Shown here: positions 52,380-63,216 of the stretch, piece by piece
How positions within the stretch are numbered: position 1 is the first letter of the stretch
Layout of the letters: every line of letters starts with the position of its first letter
Assembly: GCA_019245755.1 (NCBI GenBank)
Contig: JAFARC010000036.1
Coordinates: 1 to 64,000 of the forward strand
Source of the DNA: Mycobacteriaceae bacterium
Lineage (GTDB): Bacteria; Actinomycetota; Actinomycetes; Mycobacteriales; Mycobacteriaceae
DNA: 64,000 nt
Reading direction: 5' to 3'
Position numbers and translations under genes: made by a program
The notes under the pieces: generated by a model
The model's input: the letters and a program-made list of their open reading frames with translations, nothing else
The model's database searches: none
Told to the model about the DNA's origin: nothing

Positions 52380-52529
52380 TTCGGAAACACTCGTTGACAA
52401 CAGTCACGTAGACAACACGACACGGTAAAGGTTCGCGCACGTTTATGGCCGCACGATCGCGTCGACAGGAATGTCTTCCCGGCTGCGACGTAGTCGGGCG
52501 TGGGCGTGATGACGTTGCCGACGAAGACC

Positions 52530-53759
52530 TCAGCTGAACGGCGGGCGACGGTCTATCCGCTGGGAGGCCGAACCGAGTCCTCGCCACAGCCGCGCGACCC
52601 AGTCGATGTCGTCGTCGGTGATCAGGTTGCCCATCACCCGCACGACGATGTCCATCAGCTTGGCCGACCGCATCGCGAACGGGCCGCCGGTCGGCAGGAA
52701 CCACGGCACGGTCAGCAGCGCCGACAGTCGCCGCGCGATCGAGAAGGCCCGTGCGTATTGCTGTTGCAGCAGCGACGGCCAGGCGGTCGACAGGTCGCCG
52801 GTTCCCAGCAGGTCCGCGGCGAAGCGGCCGGTCTCCAGCCCGTAGTCGATGCCCTCGCCGTTCATCGGGTTAACGCACGCCGCCGCGTCGCCGATGAGCA
52901 TCCAGTTCGGCCCGGCCACGCCGGACACCGCGCCGCCCATCGGCAGCAGCGCCGACACCACCGCGCGCGGCGGCCCGTCGAATTCCCAGTCCGCGCGCCG
53001 CAGGTCGGCATAGAAGTCGATCAGCTTCTTCAGTGCCACGTCGGCGGGCCGTTTCTCGGTTGCCAGCGCGCCGACGCCGATGTTCACCTCGCCGTTGCCC
53101 AGCGGGAAGATCCAGCCGTAGCCGGGCAGCAGATGGCCGTGGCGGGTGCGCAGTTCCAGATTGGTCGACAGCCACGGATCGTCGCTGCGCGGCGACGTGA
53201 GATAACCGCGGACCGCGACCCCGTACGTCGTCTGCCGATGCCACTGGCGGCCGAGCATCCGGCCCAGCGGCGACCGCGCGCCGTCGGCGACGATAAGCTC
53301 CCCGCAGCGCAGTTCGGTGGCGCCGCCGCCGTTGCGAACTGCCAGCGACGTCACGCGTCCGCGTGGATCATGGCTTACCCCAACAACTCTGCGGCCCATC
53401 AGCATCGACGCGCCCGCGTCTACCGCCACTTGGCGGATCCGCTCGTCAAGCTCAGTGCGCGGTACCGCGCTGCCATGCGTGGGAAACGACGGGCCCGGCC
53501 AGTCCACCTCGACCTCGCCGCCGAAACCGGTCAACCGCAGCCCGCGGTGCTTGATGTGCGCGTCGAGCCACCGGCCGAGGCCGAGCAATTGGAGCTCGGC
53601 CACCGCACGTGGCGTCAGCCCGTCACCGCAGGGCTTGTCCCGGGGAAAGTCGGCGGCGTCGACTACCAGCACGTCACGCCCGGCCCGCGCCGCCCACGCC
53701 GCCGCCGCCGAACCGGCGGGGCCGGCGCCGACGACGACCACATCCGCCCTGGTGCCCAT
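52530..53759 (-). CDS. menJ: FAD-dependent geranylgeranyl-type reductase (MenJ-like, Rv0561c)
   Basis: ADVVVVGAGPAGSAAAAWAARAGRDVLVVDAADFPRDKPCGDGLTPRAVAEL; synteny. Confidence 0.9.
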   Translation of the reverse strand: MGTRADVVVVGAGPAGSAAAAWAARAGRDVLVVDAADFPRDKPCGDGLTPRAVAELQLLGLGRWLDAHIKHRGLRLTGFGGEVEVDWPGPSFPTHGSAVPRTELDERIRQVAVDAGASMLMGRRVVGVSHDPRGRVTSLAVRNGGGATELRCGELIVADGARSPLGRMLGRQWHRQTTYGVAVRGYLTSPRSDDPWLSTNLELRTRHGHLLPGYGWIFPLGNGEVNIGVGALATEKRPADVALKKLIDFYADLRRADWEFDGPPRAVVSALLPMGGAVSGVAGPNWMLIGDAAACVNPMNGEGIDYGLETGRFAADLLGTGDLSTAWPSLLQQQYARAFSIARRLSALLTVPWFLPTGGPFAMRSAKLMDIVVRVMGNLITDDDIDWVARLWRGLGSASQRIDRRPPFS

Positions 53760-53779
53760 GTCCCCAGTATGTTGGACGA

Positions 53780-54784
53780 ATGAGGACACCAGCGACCGTG
53801 GTTGCCGGCGTTGAGCTTGGCGATCCTGAATTTGCCGCAAGTGTCCGCGACGGCGTCGCGCGGATCGAAGACCTGATCAGCGCGGAGCTCGGCAAGGGTG
53901 ACGAGATTATCCGCGACGCGGTGATGCATCTCTTTGAAGCCGGGGGCAAGCGCTTCCGTCCGCTGTTCACGGTGCTCTCGGCGCAGCTGGGGCCGAAGCC
54001 CGACGCGTGGCAGGTCACGGTCGCCGGCGCGGTGATCGAGCTGGTGCATCTGGCGACGCTGTATCACGACGACGTGATGGACGAGGCTCAGATGCGCCGC
54101 GGAGCCCCCAGCGCCAACGCGCGGTGGAGCAACAACATCGCGATCCTGGCCGGTGATTACTTGTTCGCGACGGCCTCGCGGCTGGTGTCGCGACTGGGCC
54201 CGGAGGCGGTGCGGGTGATCGCCGAGACGTTCGCCGAGCTGGTCACCGGGCAGATGCGTGAGACCCGCGGCGCGGCCCAGGGGGTCGACTCGATTGAGCA
54301 CTACCTTCGGGTGGTCCGGGAGAAGACCGGCTCGCTGATCGCGGCGTCGGGGCAGTTCGGCGCGACGTTCTCCGGTGCCGGTGCGGAGGAGATCCTACGG
54401 CTGAGCCGGCTGGGTGGCATCGTCGGAACGGCGTTCCAGATCTCCGACGACATCATCGACATCGCCAGCGACTCCGACGAGTCGGGCAAGACCCCGGGCA
54501 CCGACCTGCGCGAGGGCGTGCACACGCTGCCGGTGCTGTATGCGCTGCTGGAGAGCGGGCCGGATGCCGACCGGCTGCGGGAATTGCTGTCGGGGCCGAT
54601 GGACGACGGCCACGTTGGCGAGGCGCTTGCATTGCTGCGGGCCTCCCCGGGCATGGCGAAGGCCACGGACACCGTCGCCAGGTATGCGGCGCAGGCGCGC
54701 GAGGAACTCGCCGGCCTGCCCGACGGGGCCGGCCGTCAGGCGCTGGCCACGCTGGTGAAGTACACGATCGAGCGGCACGGCTGA
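53780..54784 (+). CDS. grcC1: Polyprenyl diphosphate synthase (GrcC1-like, Rv0562)
   Basis: [15 protein letters not shown] and [12 protein letters not shown] Asp-rich motifs. Confidence 0.93.
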   Translation: MRTPATVVAGVELGDPEFAASVRDGVARIEDLISAELGKGDEIIRDAVMHLFEAGGKRFRPLFTVLSAQLGPKPDAWQVTVAGAVIELVHLATLYHDDVMDEAQMRRGAPSANARWSNNIAILAGDYLFATASRLVSRLGPEAVRVIAETFAELVTGQMRETRGAAQGVDSIEHYLRVVREKTGSLIAASGQFGATFSGAGAEEILRLSRLGGIVGTAFQISDDIIDIASDSDESGKTPGTDLREGVHTLPVLYALLESGPDADRLRELLSGPMDDGHVGEALALLRASPGMAKATDTVARYAAQAREELAGLPDGAGRQALATLVKYTIERHG

Positions 54785-54846
54785 CGGAACCTGTCCGGGC
54801 GGCTGGGCGTTTTCTATTCGGTCACCACGTGCAGAAGGAGACGCTG

Positions 54847-55713
54847 ATGGGGTGGCACCCCTATCACAACGGTGTCAAGACGGTGCTGCTGCTGGCCGTG
54901 ATGTCGGCCTTGATCGTTTTCGTCGGGTCCCTGTTCAAGAACCCGTCGATCCTGGTCCTGTCCATCCTGTTCGCGGTCGGGATGAACATTTACGTCTACT
55001 TCAACAGCGACAAGCTGGCTTTACGGGCGATGCATGCGCAGCCGGTGACGGAGCTGCAGGAGCCGGTGATGTACAAGCTCGTGCGGGAGCTGGCGACGGC
55101 GGCGCACCAACCGATGCCACGGCTGTACATCAGCGACACCGCCAACCCCAATGCGTTCGCCACCGGGCGCAACCCGCGCAACGCGGCGGTGTGCGCCACG
55201 ACCGGAATCCTGGCGATCCTCAACGAGCGTGAGCTGCGTGCGGTCCTAGGGCACGAGTTGTCGCACGTGTACAACCGCGACATCTTGATCTCGTGCGTGG
55301 CCGGGGCGCTCGCGGCGGTGATCTCCGGCCTGGCGAACCTGGCCGTGATCATGAGTTGGTTCGGTGGCGGCCGAGATGACGGCGCGAATCCTTTTGCTCT
55401 CCTGCTGGTTTCGCTGCTCGGTCCGATAGCGGCGACGATCGTTCGCCTGGCGGTGTCGCGGTCGCGCGAGTACCAGGCCGACCAGTCCGGGGCGGAGCTG
55501 ACCGGTGACCCGCTGGCACTGGCGTCGGCCTTGCGCAAGATCTCCCGCGGCGTAGAGGCCGCACCGCTGCCGCCGGAGCCGAAGCTGGCCAGCGAGGCGC
55601 ACCTGATGATCGCCAACCCGTTCCGGTCGGGGGAGCGGTTCGTGTCGCTGTTCTCGACGCACCCGCCGATCGAGGAGCGGATCCGGCGGCTGGAGGCGAT
55701 GGCGCGCGGCTGA
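54847..55713 (+). CDS. htpX: Membrane zinc metalloprotease HtpX
   Basis: [40 protein letters not shown]. Confidence 0.96.
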   Translation: MGWHPYHNGVKTVLLLAVMSALIVFVGSLFKNPSILVLSILFAVGMNIYVYFNSDKLALRAMHAQPVTELQEPVMYKLVRELATAAHQPMPRLYISDTANPNAFATGRNPRNAAVCATTGILAILNERELRAVLGHELSHVYNRDILISCVAGALAAVISGLANLAVIMSWFGGGRDDGANPFALLLVSLLGPIAATIVRLAVSRSREYQADQSGAELTGDPLALASALRKISRGVEAAPLPPEPKLASEAHLMIANPFRSGERFVSLFSTHPPIEERIRRLEAMARG

Positions 55714-55806
55714 CTACGAGCGCCGATGGCTGACCGGTGGCCGATGCTCGACTAGCGATGTTGATAGCGCTGCGTAGCGCAACCCCGTCGCCTAGGGTGT
55801 GAATCC

Positions 55807-56322
55807 GTGCTGAGAATGCTGATCGGCGCGGTCGGTGCCGCCGCGGCGGCGCTGATCGCGGCGCCCGGGATCGCCTGGGCCGACCCGGATGCCCCACCGC
55901 CCGCGCCGAACATCAACGCCTTCGCGCCGATCTCACCGGCCGACTTCTCGGTGATGAGCGGTGCCTGGTACGCATTCGCGACGCCGGACGGGTTGACCTG
56001 CGTGATTCAAAAGGGCCCCGGCGACTATGGCTGCAGCGGGCCGATCCCGAACGCGCCCGACGGCGCGAACATGGTGAGTGGCGGGCCAACCGGTGCGCCG
56101 GGCTTCGCCAACGCCGACGCGTCGGTGTTCGCCGTGGCCGGACCGGTCAAGCCGTTGCCGCCGAAAACCCGGCTGAGCTACCGGCAGATCAGTTGCGGCA
56201 CGGACGGCGCGGGTACGACGTCGTGCCTGAACTCCTACGATCAGTCCGGCTTTGTGATCGGCCCCGGCGGCAGCTACATCGTGGGCCAGACACCGCCGTT
56301 GTTGGACCGGCCGCGGACGTAG
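55807..56322 (+). CDS. Secreted mycobacterial protein
   Basis: Signal peptide MLIGAVGAAAAALIAAPGIAWADP; Cys-containing extracellular domain. Confidence 0.75.
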   Translation: MLRMLIGAVGAAAAALIAAPGIAWADPDAPPPAPNINAFAPISPADFSVMSGAWYAFATPDGLTCVIQKGPGDYGCSGPIPNAPDGANMVSGGPTGAPGFANADASVFAVAGPVKPLPPKTRLSYRQISCGTDGAGTTSCLNSYDQSGFVIGPGGSYIVGQTPPLLDRPRT

Positions 56323-56328
56323 CACCGC

Positions 56329-57249
56329 TTGAAGCTACGCCGGGTTCGCACATCGGAGTCGTTGGAAACCCAGTACGACGACAACGGCCAATGGTGCCCG
56401 TTCGCGGGTCCCAGCCCGTTCGGGCCGTCGCCGTTTACCGAGCAATGGCAGCTTGACACGGCTGATCGACATCTTGAGAAGACCGACAAGCTCTTGCCGT
56501 TCCAGCCGTTGTCGTTGCGGGACTTCCTGCTGTCGGAGACGCACAACATCACCGCCGCCCGCGGCATGCTGCAGCGCTTCTATCCCGGCGCCTACCGTGT
56601 CACCGAAGCGTTCGAAACGCTCACTCGGCGCACGTTTCCGGCTTTCCGCCCCAGGAAATTGTTCTACCGCCAGCCGATTTACTACATGGGCAATGCCATG
56701 ACGATCGTGCCCACCGGAACCCCGATCGTGTTCCCCAGCTACTCCAGCGGATTGGACTTCGAGCTGGAAGTCGCGTTCGTCTTGAAGGAGCCGCTGTTCA
56801 ACGCGACCGCGGCGCAGGCCACGGCGGCGATAGGCGCATTCGTGTTGTTCAACGACTTCAGCGCACGGGATGTGCAACGCGCCGAGATGTCCTCCGGTCT
56901 GGGCCCGCAGAAATCGAAACACTTCACCAGCTCCATGTCGGACACGGCAGTCACCGCCGATGAGGTTTTGCCGCGCATCGATGAGCTGACAGGGTCGGTG
57001 ATCATCAACGGCCGAACGGTCGGCACGGTCAGCAGCCGCGGATTCCAATGGAGTGTCGGCGACGTGCTCGCCCATGCCTCCCGTGACGAACAGCTATTGC
57101 CCGGCGAGCTCATCGCCACCGGAACGTTGGCCGGGGGATCCGGCATGGAGACCGGTCACTGGCTTGGCCGCGGCGACACGTTGCGGCTCGTCCTCGACGG
57201 GATCGGCGAAGTCGAACATCGCGTACTCGACGGGGACAGGGCGACGTGA
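56329..57249 (+). CDS. Fumarylacetoacetate hydrolase (FAH) family protein
   Basis: DFELEVAFVLKEPL; FNDFSARDVQRAEMSSGLGPQKSKHFTSSM; metal-binding E/E/D pattern. Confidence 0.85.
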   Translation: MKLRRVRTSESLETQYDDNGQWCPFAGPSPFGPSPFTEQWQLDTADRHLEKTDKLLPFQPLSLRDFLLSETHNITAARGMLQRFYPGAYRVTEAFETLTRRTFPAFRPRKLFYRQPIYYMGNAMTIVPTGTPIVFPSYSSGLDFELEVAFVLKEPLFNATAAQATAAIGAFVLFNDFSARDVQRAEMSSGLGPQKSKHFTSSMSDTAVTADEVLPRIDELTGSVIINGRTVGTVSSRGFQWSVGDVLAHASRDEQLLPGELIATGTLAGGSGMETGHWLGRGDTLRLVLDGIGEVEHRVLDGDRAT

Positions 57250-57280
57250 ACGCGATTCCGGCCTGTCAGCACAGGCCGGG

Positions 57281-58306
57281 TTAGAAGCCGGACCCGTGGA
57301 CTTCGTGGCCGGGCACCTCCGTGGCCAGCCCGTAGTAGGCGTCCTCGACGGTGCGGCCGTGGTTGATTACGCCATCGACTTCGCGGGCGATCGGCATGTG
57401 GATGCCGTAGCGGTCGGCGAGCTCCATGATGACGCTGGCGGCCTTGACGCCCTCGGCGACCTGGTCCATGGACGCAAGGACCTCGTCGAGGGGCTTGCCG
57501 GCGCCGAGTTGCTCGCCGACGTGGCGGTTGCGGCTGCGGGGGCTGGTGCAGGTAACGATGAGGTCGCCGAGCCCGGCCACGCCGGGGAACGTTTCGGGCT
57601 GCCCGCCCATCGCGACACCGAGCTTGGTCATCTCACGAAGGGCGCGGGCGATCACCATGGCGCGGGTGTTCTCGCCGATGCCGAGGGAATACCCCATGCC
57701 GACGGCGATCGCAAACACGTTCTTCAGGGCGCCGGCCATCTCGACGCCGATCACGTCGTCGGTGGTGTACACGCGGAACCGCTGGGTACGGAACAACCCG
57801 GACAGCCGGGTGGACAGGTGCTGGTCGGGCATGGCGATGACGGCGGCTGCGGCGTAGCCCTGCGCGACCTCGCGGGCGATGTTCGGGCCGGCGAGGGTGC
57901 CGGCCGGGTGGCCGGGCATGACTTCCTCGACGACCTGCGACATGCGCAGGGTGGTGCCCTGTTCGAGGCCCTTGACCAGCGACACGATCGGCACCCACGG
58001 CCGCAGGCTGGCGCGCAGGTCGGTGAGCACCTGCCGGAAGCTGTGCGACGGCACGGCCATCACGACTACGTCGGCGATGTCGGCGGCCATGTCGAAGTCG
58101 GTGGTCGCCCTCAGGTTCGGGGACAGATCGACCTCGTCGCCCAGGTAGCGCAGATTGCGGTGGCGCTCATTGACGTCTTCGGCGGTCTCGGCGGAGCGCA
58201 TCCACTGCAGCGTTTCGGACCGGCGGGCGGCGATGGATGCGACGGTGGTACCCCAGGAGCCCCCACCGAGCACGACGACGCGAGGTTCGCGGCGAGGAGG
58301 TGTCAT
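57281..58306 (-). CDS. gpsA: NAD(P)-dependent glycerol-3-phosphate dehydrogenase
   Basis: RVVVLGGGSWGTTVASIAARR; GALKNVFAIAVGMGYSLGIGENTRAMVIARAL. Confidence 0.95.
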   Translation of the reverse strand: MTPPRREPRVVVLGGGSWGTTVASIAARRSETLQWMRSAETAEDVNERHRNLRYLGDEVDLSPNLRATTDFDMAADIADVVVMAVPSHSFRQVLTDLRASLRPWVPIVSLVKGLEQGTTLRMSQVVEEVMPGHPAGTLAGPNIAREVAQGYAAAAVIAMPDQHLSTRLSGLFRTQRFRVYTTDDVIGVEMAGALKNVFAIAVGMGYSLGIGENTRAMVIARALREMTKLGVAMGGQPETFPGVAGLGDLIVTCTSPRSRNRHVGEQLGAGKPLDEVLASMDQVAEGVKAASVIMELADRYGIHMPIAREVDGVINHGRTVEDAYYGLATEVPGHEVHGSGF

Positions 58307-58337
58307 GGGTGCCACATTAGGGGGCAGCCCTACGGGT

Positions 58338-58829
58338 TCACCGGTAGTTGACGAACTGCAGCGCCACGTCGAGATCGGCCTGCTTGAGCATGGCGATGAC
58401 GGCCTGCAGGTCGTCCTTCTTCTTTGATGACACGCGCACCTCGTCGCCCTGGATCTGCGTCTTGACGCCCTTGGCGGCCTCGTCACGGATCAGCTTGGTG
58501 ATCTTTTTGGCGTTCTCGCTGTCGATGCCCTGCTTGAGTTTGCCGTTGACCTTGTAGGTCTTGCCGGAGGCTTGCGGCTCACCGGCGTCGAAAGCCTTCA
58601 TGCTGATGTCGCGACGGATCAGCTTTTCCCTGAAGACGTCGATGGCGGCCTTGGCGCGCTCCTCGGTAGAGGAGGTGATGGTAATCGCCTCGTCGCCGGA
58701 CCATTCGATGCGAGTATCCGTGCCACGGAAATCGAACCGGGTGGCCAGCTCCTTGGCCGCCTGGTTCAAGGCGTTGTCGACCTCCTGGCGGTCGACCTTG
58801 CTGACGACGTCGAACGAGGAATCCGCCAT
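58338..58829 (-). CDS. YajQ-family (nucleotide/c-di-GMP-binding type) protein (Rv0566c-like)
   Basis: [44 protein letters not shown]-terminal [17 protein letters not shown]. Confidence 0.95.
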   Translation of the reverse strand: MADSSFDVVSKVDRQEVDNALNQAAKELATRFDFRGTDTRIEWSGDEAITITSSTEERAKAAIDVFREKLIRRDISMKAFDAGEPQASGKTYKVNGKLKQGIDSENAKKITKLIRDEAAKGVKTQIQGDEVRVSSKKKDDLQAVIAMLKQADLDVALQFVNYR

Positions 58830-58909
58830 TGGACCCGTCCCCCTATCCCATTCGTGTTGGCCGTTTGTGCTTTGGGTACATCCTCGTTGTACTCTGCTAG
58901 TCGCACAAA

Positions 58910-58992
58910 GGCAGGTTGCCCGAGCGGCCAATGGGAGCGGACTGTAAATCCGTCGGCGTGAGCCTACCCAGGTTCGAATCCTGGACCTGCCA
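58910..58992 (+). tRNA. tRNA-Tyr (anticodon GTA), type II with long variable arm
   Basis: GGCAGGT/ACCTGCC acceptor stem, anticodon loop ctGTAaa, T-arm ggTTCGAATcc. Confidence 0.95.
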
Positions 58993-59202
58993 CCCTGGTC
59001 GGAGGCTGGTTTTTGGCCGAGCCGATTTCTGCATCGACAGTGCAAGTGTCGTCGCCGATACCATGGGACTTAGCTGGCCGATGCGCTGTCGGTGAGCAAG
59101 GCCGCGGTCGCCACCTTGCCCGGGAGGCTGCAGGAAGGCGCCATGGTGAAGCGGCTGCCGAGTTCCGGCGGATGTGGACCGACTACCGGGCGAGAGGGAG
59201 CC

Positions 59203-60024
59203 ATGACTCAGGCGGACAAGGTCGACTTCACCGATGTGCGGTGGGGGTCGGTGGAATGGACGAACCTATGCACGCTGTACCTGCGGGCATACGAAAGCCG
59301 TTCGCCGGCGGCGATTCTCGGAGACACCGCGGCAGCCGAGGCGGTGGACCGCATCGAATACGACTGGGCCCGCATGCGGCGCGCCATGCGGCCACGGTCC
59401 AATCAGTATATGGTCACCATGCGCGCCAAACAGTTCGACGACTGGAGCGCCAACTTCCTGCGCCGCTATTCGAACGCCGTCGTCCTGCACCTCGGCTGCG
59501 GCATGGACACCCGGGTGTTCCGGCTGCATTCACCGGATACCGTGCAGTGGTTCGACGTTGACCAACCGAATGTCATCGCGCTGCGGCGCAAGCTCTACGA
59601 CGACCGCGCCGGCTACCGCATGATCGGCTCGTCGGTGACCGATGAGGCGTGGCTGCACGAGATACCTACCGATCGCCCGACGCTGATGGTCGCAGAGGGA
59701 CTGGTCATGTATCTCACCGAGCCCGAGGTGCGTACGCTGCTGCAGCGCCTCACGGATCGGTTCGGCAGCGGTGAGCTCGTCTTCGACACGGTGTCGCCGA
59801 TGGGGCCGCGCCTGTCCAAGGTGCTCACCAAGGGCATCACCAAGTGGGGTATCCGTGACGCCCGCGAAATCGAACAATGGAACCCGCGGCTGCGTTTCCT
59901 CGAGCAGTCTTCGGTGGGGGCACTCTACGAACACATCCCCTCGGCGCCGGTGCGGCTACTGTGGCGGCTGGTCGACGCCACACCGCTCCGCAACTACGAC
60001 GTGCTCAACCGCTTCGCCTGCTGA
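59203..60024 (+). CDS. Class I SAM-dependent methyltransferase, leucine carboxyl methyltransferase (PPM1)-like family (Rv0567-like position)
   Basis: VVLHLGCGMDTRVFRLHSPDTVQWFDVDQPNVIALRRKLY; MVAEGLVMYL. Confidence 0.88.
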   Translation: MTQADKVDFTDVRWGSVEWTNLCTLYLRAYESRSPAAILGDTAAAEAVDRIEYDWARMRRAMRPRSNQYMVTMRAKQFDDWSANFLRRYSNAVVLHLGCGMDTRVFRLHSPDTVQWFDVDQPNVIALRRKLYDDRAGYRMIGSSVTDEAWLHEIPTDRPTLMVAEGLVMYLTEPEVRTLLQRLTDRFGSGELVFDTVSPMGPRLSKVLTKGITKWGIRDAREIEQWNPRLRFLEQSSVGALYEHIPSAPVRLLWRLVDATPLRNYDVLNRFAC

Positions 60025-60214
60025 GTCATGCGCCATATCGGGTGCTTCGCCGCCAGCGTTGCGCTGCTGGCTACGGCCTTGGACGCTACCCGGCTGCTAA
60101 CGGGCAGGGCGACCAGAGCGCGACGGACGCTGAGCCCCCGCGGGAAGAAAAGCCCCCACAGTTCGGGCGCGGCGAGCCCCGTTACTGTGCCACCCGCGGC
60201 CGTGACCGACGGCT

Positions 60215-61381
60215 TCAGGTTAGTGCGGTTGAGTCGTGCGTAGGGGGTAGCGGTCCGGGCTGGCGCGGCTGGCGTGCTACGGAGGTTCTGGCGGCGGCGA
60301 TGCATAGGACGGCGATGGCGAGGCAGCCGATGGTGTACCAGAGGCTGCCGGTGGGATCGCCGTTGGATGTCACGCCGTCGACCGCGCGCAGGTATGCCGA
60401 CAGCGACGTCGCCCAGAGGATTGTCATGACCGCGAGGTAGGCAGTGGCGTAGGTGAGGATGGCCGGGTTGTAATAGCGCACTGCATCCGAGTCATCGTTG
60501 CGGCGCAGTCGGCGCCATTGGGTGCCCAGCGCCCAGAGGGCGACGACAGTGACGGCGGCCAGTTCGGCGACGTAGATGACGCCCACGACGGTGGTGCTGC
60601 CCGACAATGCGCCGCCGATCGTGGCGGGCAGTGGTAGCACGGCGGTGCCGATCGACGCCAGCACACCGACGACTACTGTGCGCCATAGCAGCTGCGGGCC
60701 GGAGAAGCTGCGGCCCGCGTCGACGTGGCGACCGACGAAGAGTTGGACGAAAAGCGCCAGTGACATCGGCCACAGGGCGGCGAAACCCACGACACTCGGC
60801 AGGGGCACCGAACCGAAGAACGGTTGGTTCATCGGGTTGTCCAGCGTCCATTCCCACCACCGCAGTTGGGGCCCAAGCTGGTCGAAGATCTCGTAGAACA
60901 CATGGTGCACGAAGCCGACGCATACCGCGCCGACCAGGACGCCGTAGCGCCGGAAAACCCCCAGCATGCGGACGATCTCGTAGGCCACGGTGGCCATCAT
61001 GGGATAGACGGCGACGATGTAGAGCGGCAGCCGGCCCCACAAGAAGTCCACCGTGAACACGTTGTGGGCAAACATGGTGTCGACATGGCTGCTGATACCG
61101 AACGCCGCAGGAAAATACAGGGGCGGCTCAATGATGAACAGGTAGGCGATGGCCCCGAACCACAGCACGAGGTTGGTCGGATCGTTGTGGCGGCGCAGCC
61201 GCACGATCGCATAAACCAGTGCCAGCACCGCCCCAGCGATCACGGTGACTTCCAACACCGGAAGTGTCCAGTTCTGCAGCCCGAACGGACTGCGAACCTC
61301 GACCAGACCGCCCGCGGTCTGACACGAAAAGCCCAGTCTTAACGCGAGATTCGCAAAGGTCGGGGTGCACAGATCGGACAC
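60215..61381 (-). CDS. Polytopic membrane protein of unknown function
   Basis: About 9-10 TM segments; starts 8 bp downstream of the PF10118-like gene. Confidence 0.8.
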   Translation of the reverse strand: MSDLCTPTFANLALRLGFSCQTAGGLVEVRSPFGLQNWTLPVLEVTVIAGAVLALVYAIVRLRRHNDPTNLVLWFGAIAYLFIIEPPLYFPAAFGISSHVDTMFAHNVFTVDFLWGRLPLYIVAVYPMMATVAYEIVRMLGVFRRYGVLVGAVCVGFVHHVFYEIFDQLGPQLRWWEWTLDNPMNQPFFGSVPLPSVVGFAALWPMSLALFVQLFVGRHVDAGRSFSGPQLLWRTVVVGVLASIGTAVLPLPATIGGALSGSTTVVGVIYVAELAAVTVVALWALGTQWRRLRRNDDSDAVRYYNPAILTYATAYLAVMTILWATSLSAYLRAVDGVTSNGDPTGSLWYTIGCLAIAVLCIAAARTSVARQPRQPGPLPPTHDSTALT

Positions 61382-61389
61382 AGTAGTCC

Positions 61390-62319
61390 TCAGGTGTCCG
61401 GTGTGCCGGTTGCGGTGTACCAGTGGGTCACGTCGTAGCCCGCCGCATACCGCTGGAACCATTCGTCGGCCAGGGCGGGCAGTTGTTCATGAGCGGGATC
61501 ATGACCGGGGATCTGGCTGCGCACGATTCCCGACATAGCGACGAGCTGCTCGCGCAGTGGCAGATGTGTGAACGCGTTGCCGAACGGGCCGTCGTCGGGC
61601 ACATCAAGGAACGGCAGGCGCTGCAGCAGTGCTCTTTTGCGGCGCTGCATGCCGAACATCGACAGGGCGTCGACCTTGCGTCCCTCGATGGGAACATGCT
61701 TGTTGAACCCTTCGCCGGCGATCCGCAGCACCGACCAGACGTGTTTGAAGATCGACGGCGCCACCCGCATCCGATACCAGGGGTCATCGACAACCGCGTC
61801 GTAGATGATCAACGCCGAGCTGCGGTGCTCGACCTCCTCGACGAAATGCCACAGGAACAGCGACGCCACCCGGTCGTCCCCCGGCGCGAACAATGTGTCG
61901 TCATGATCGAGCATCAGCTTGAACACCGGCGTGAACGTCGCCTCCAGATCGGCGGTGTAGGCCAGCCGGTACTTCAACGGCTTGTTGGCGGTCAGATCGT
62001 CAAACGCCGCGATCACCTCATCGAGCGTCTCCTTGAGCGCCGGATAGCTCTTGATCAAACCCTTCGCGTGCTGGCGATGGCCCATCGAATGCTGACCCTC
62101 CTGGCGTACGAACGCCTGGGCTTCATCCGCCACTTCCGGATCGGTGATTAACGGCATGGCCTCGGGGATCATCTGACCGATCATCTTCTCGAACGCGATC
62201 GCCAGAAACGACACCGCGTTGGCCATGCTGGAAAAGGCCGGGTTCTGCTCGTTCCACAGAAACGGAACGTCATGGTCGGCGAACGTGAACCGCATCTTCC
62301 GCACGATCAGATCCGTCAT
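61390..62319 (-). CDS. Predicted metal-dependent hydrolase, PF10118-like
   Basis: VRKMRFTFADHDVPFLWNEQNPAFSSMANAVSFLAIAFEKM...RQEGQHSMGHRQHAK...FLWHFVEEVEHRSSALIIYDAV: conserved Glu/His helices. Confidence 0.85.
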   Translation of the reverse strand: MTDLIVRKMRFTFADHDVPFLWNEQNPAFSSMANAVSFLAIAFEKMIGQMIPEAMPLITDPEVADEAQAFVRQEGQHSMGHRQHAKGLIKSYPALKETLDEVIAAFDDLTANKPLKYRLAYTADLEATFTPVFKLMLDHDDTLFAPGDDRVASLFLWHFVEEVEHRSSALIIYDAVVDDPWYRMRVAPSIFKHVWSVLRIAGEGFNKHVPIEGRKVDALSMFGMQRRKRALLQRLPFLDVPDDGPFGNAFTHLPLREQLVAMSGIVRSQIPGHDPAHEQLPALADEWFQRYAAGYDVTHWYTATGTPDT

Positions 62320-62373
62320 GGCAGCTCCTCAGTTCTCGCTGTGTCTTGCCCTGGAGGGCGCGACACCTGAGCC

Positions 62374-62403
62374 ATCATACATCATAAACGTCAAATGTAT
62401 GAT
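62374..62403. promoter_or_regulatory. Inverted repeat ATCATACAT-N12-ATGTATGAT, candidate TetR operator 1
   Basis: Perfect 9-bp arms in the divergent region between the PF10118-like gene and the TetR gene. Confidence 0.7.
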
Positions 62404-62510
62404 CATGGCGATTGTGGGCTTCCGTCAACGTCGCCACCGGCCCGCAGTTTCGCAAGCCGCTCGGCGGAGCCGATATCCTGCGGGAATGTTGTTACTTGGG
62501 GTGGTCAATC

Positions 62511-63146
62511 GTGGCGCGTAGACGCGGCTGGGACGGGCATCCACCGGTCACCGACGAGGAAGCCTCCCGGCGCATCGTGGCCGCCGCGGTCACGCTGATC
62601 GCCAAGAGCGGTTCTGATGTCAGCATCGCTGAGGTTGCCGAGTCCTTGGGGATCATCAGGCAGACGGTGTATCGGTATTTTCCGACCGCCGAAGCTCTGA
62701 TGCACGCAGCGGCCGTCGCCTCCGTCGACGGCTTCCTCGATCGCCTCACCCAAGCCGTCCACGGCATCAGCGATCCTGCCGAAGCGATGACCGAAGGTGT
62801 CTTGTACACGCTCGAAGAGGTAACGCGCACACCTCATTTGGGCATTCTGCTGTCCGAGCCATACCGCAACACCCACACACCAAGTCTCGCCTCCGACGAA
62901 GCCCAGACGTTCGGGATGCGGATGATTACCCGCTTCGACGTCGACTGGACGCAATACGGCTACGATCAGGCGTCGCTTCGCGAACTCGTGGAGTTCACCC
63001 TCCGCACGATGCTCTCATTCTTTATCGCGCCCAATGATCCCAGTCGCAACCGAGAAGGCCTGCGGCGCTTCATCAGACGGTGGCTGGGCGGCGCCATCTT
63101 GGCCCAGCAACACACCGCCGCCGTCTCTTCGCCGGCGCACCAATAG
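62511..63146 (+). CDS. TetR-family transcriptional regulator
   Basis: IVAAAVTLIAKSGSDVSIAEVAESLGIIRQTVYRYFPTAEALMHAA HTH. Confidence 0.93.
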   Translation: MARRRGWDGHPPVTDEEASRRIVAAAVTLIAKSGSDVSIAEVAESLGIIRQTVYRYFPTAEALMHAAAVASVDGFLDRLTQAVHGISDPAEAMTEGVLYTLEEVTRTPHLGILLSEPYRNTHTPSLASDEAQTFGMRMITRFDVDWTQYGYDQASLRELVEFTLRTMLSFFIAPNDPSRNREGLRRFIRRWLGGAILAQQHTAAVSSPAHQ

Positions 63147-63216
63147 CTGCTCGTATACCTGTCCCGACTTTGCGGCTCTGGTTGACCCAGATCGGTGCGC
63201 TAGGGGGTTTCACCCG

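Noticed and set aside
60028-60243. Signal-peptide-like ORF after the methyltransferase (MRHIGCFAASVALLATAL...)
   Set aside because: The tail is low-complexity, overlaps the convergent membrane protein gene and has no recognisable domain. It may be a degraded remnant but the evidence is insufficient.
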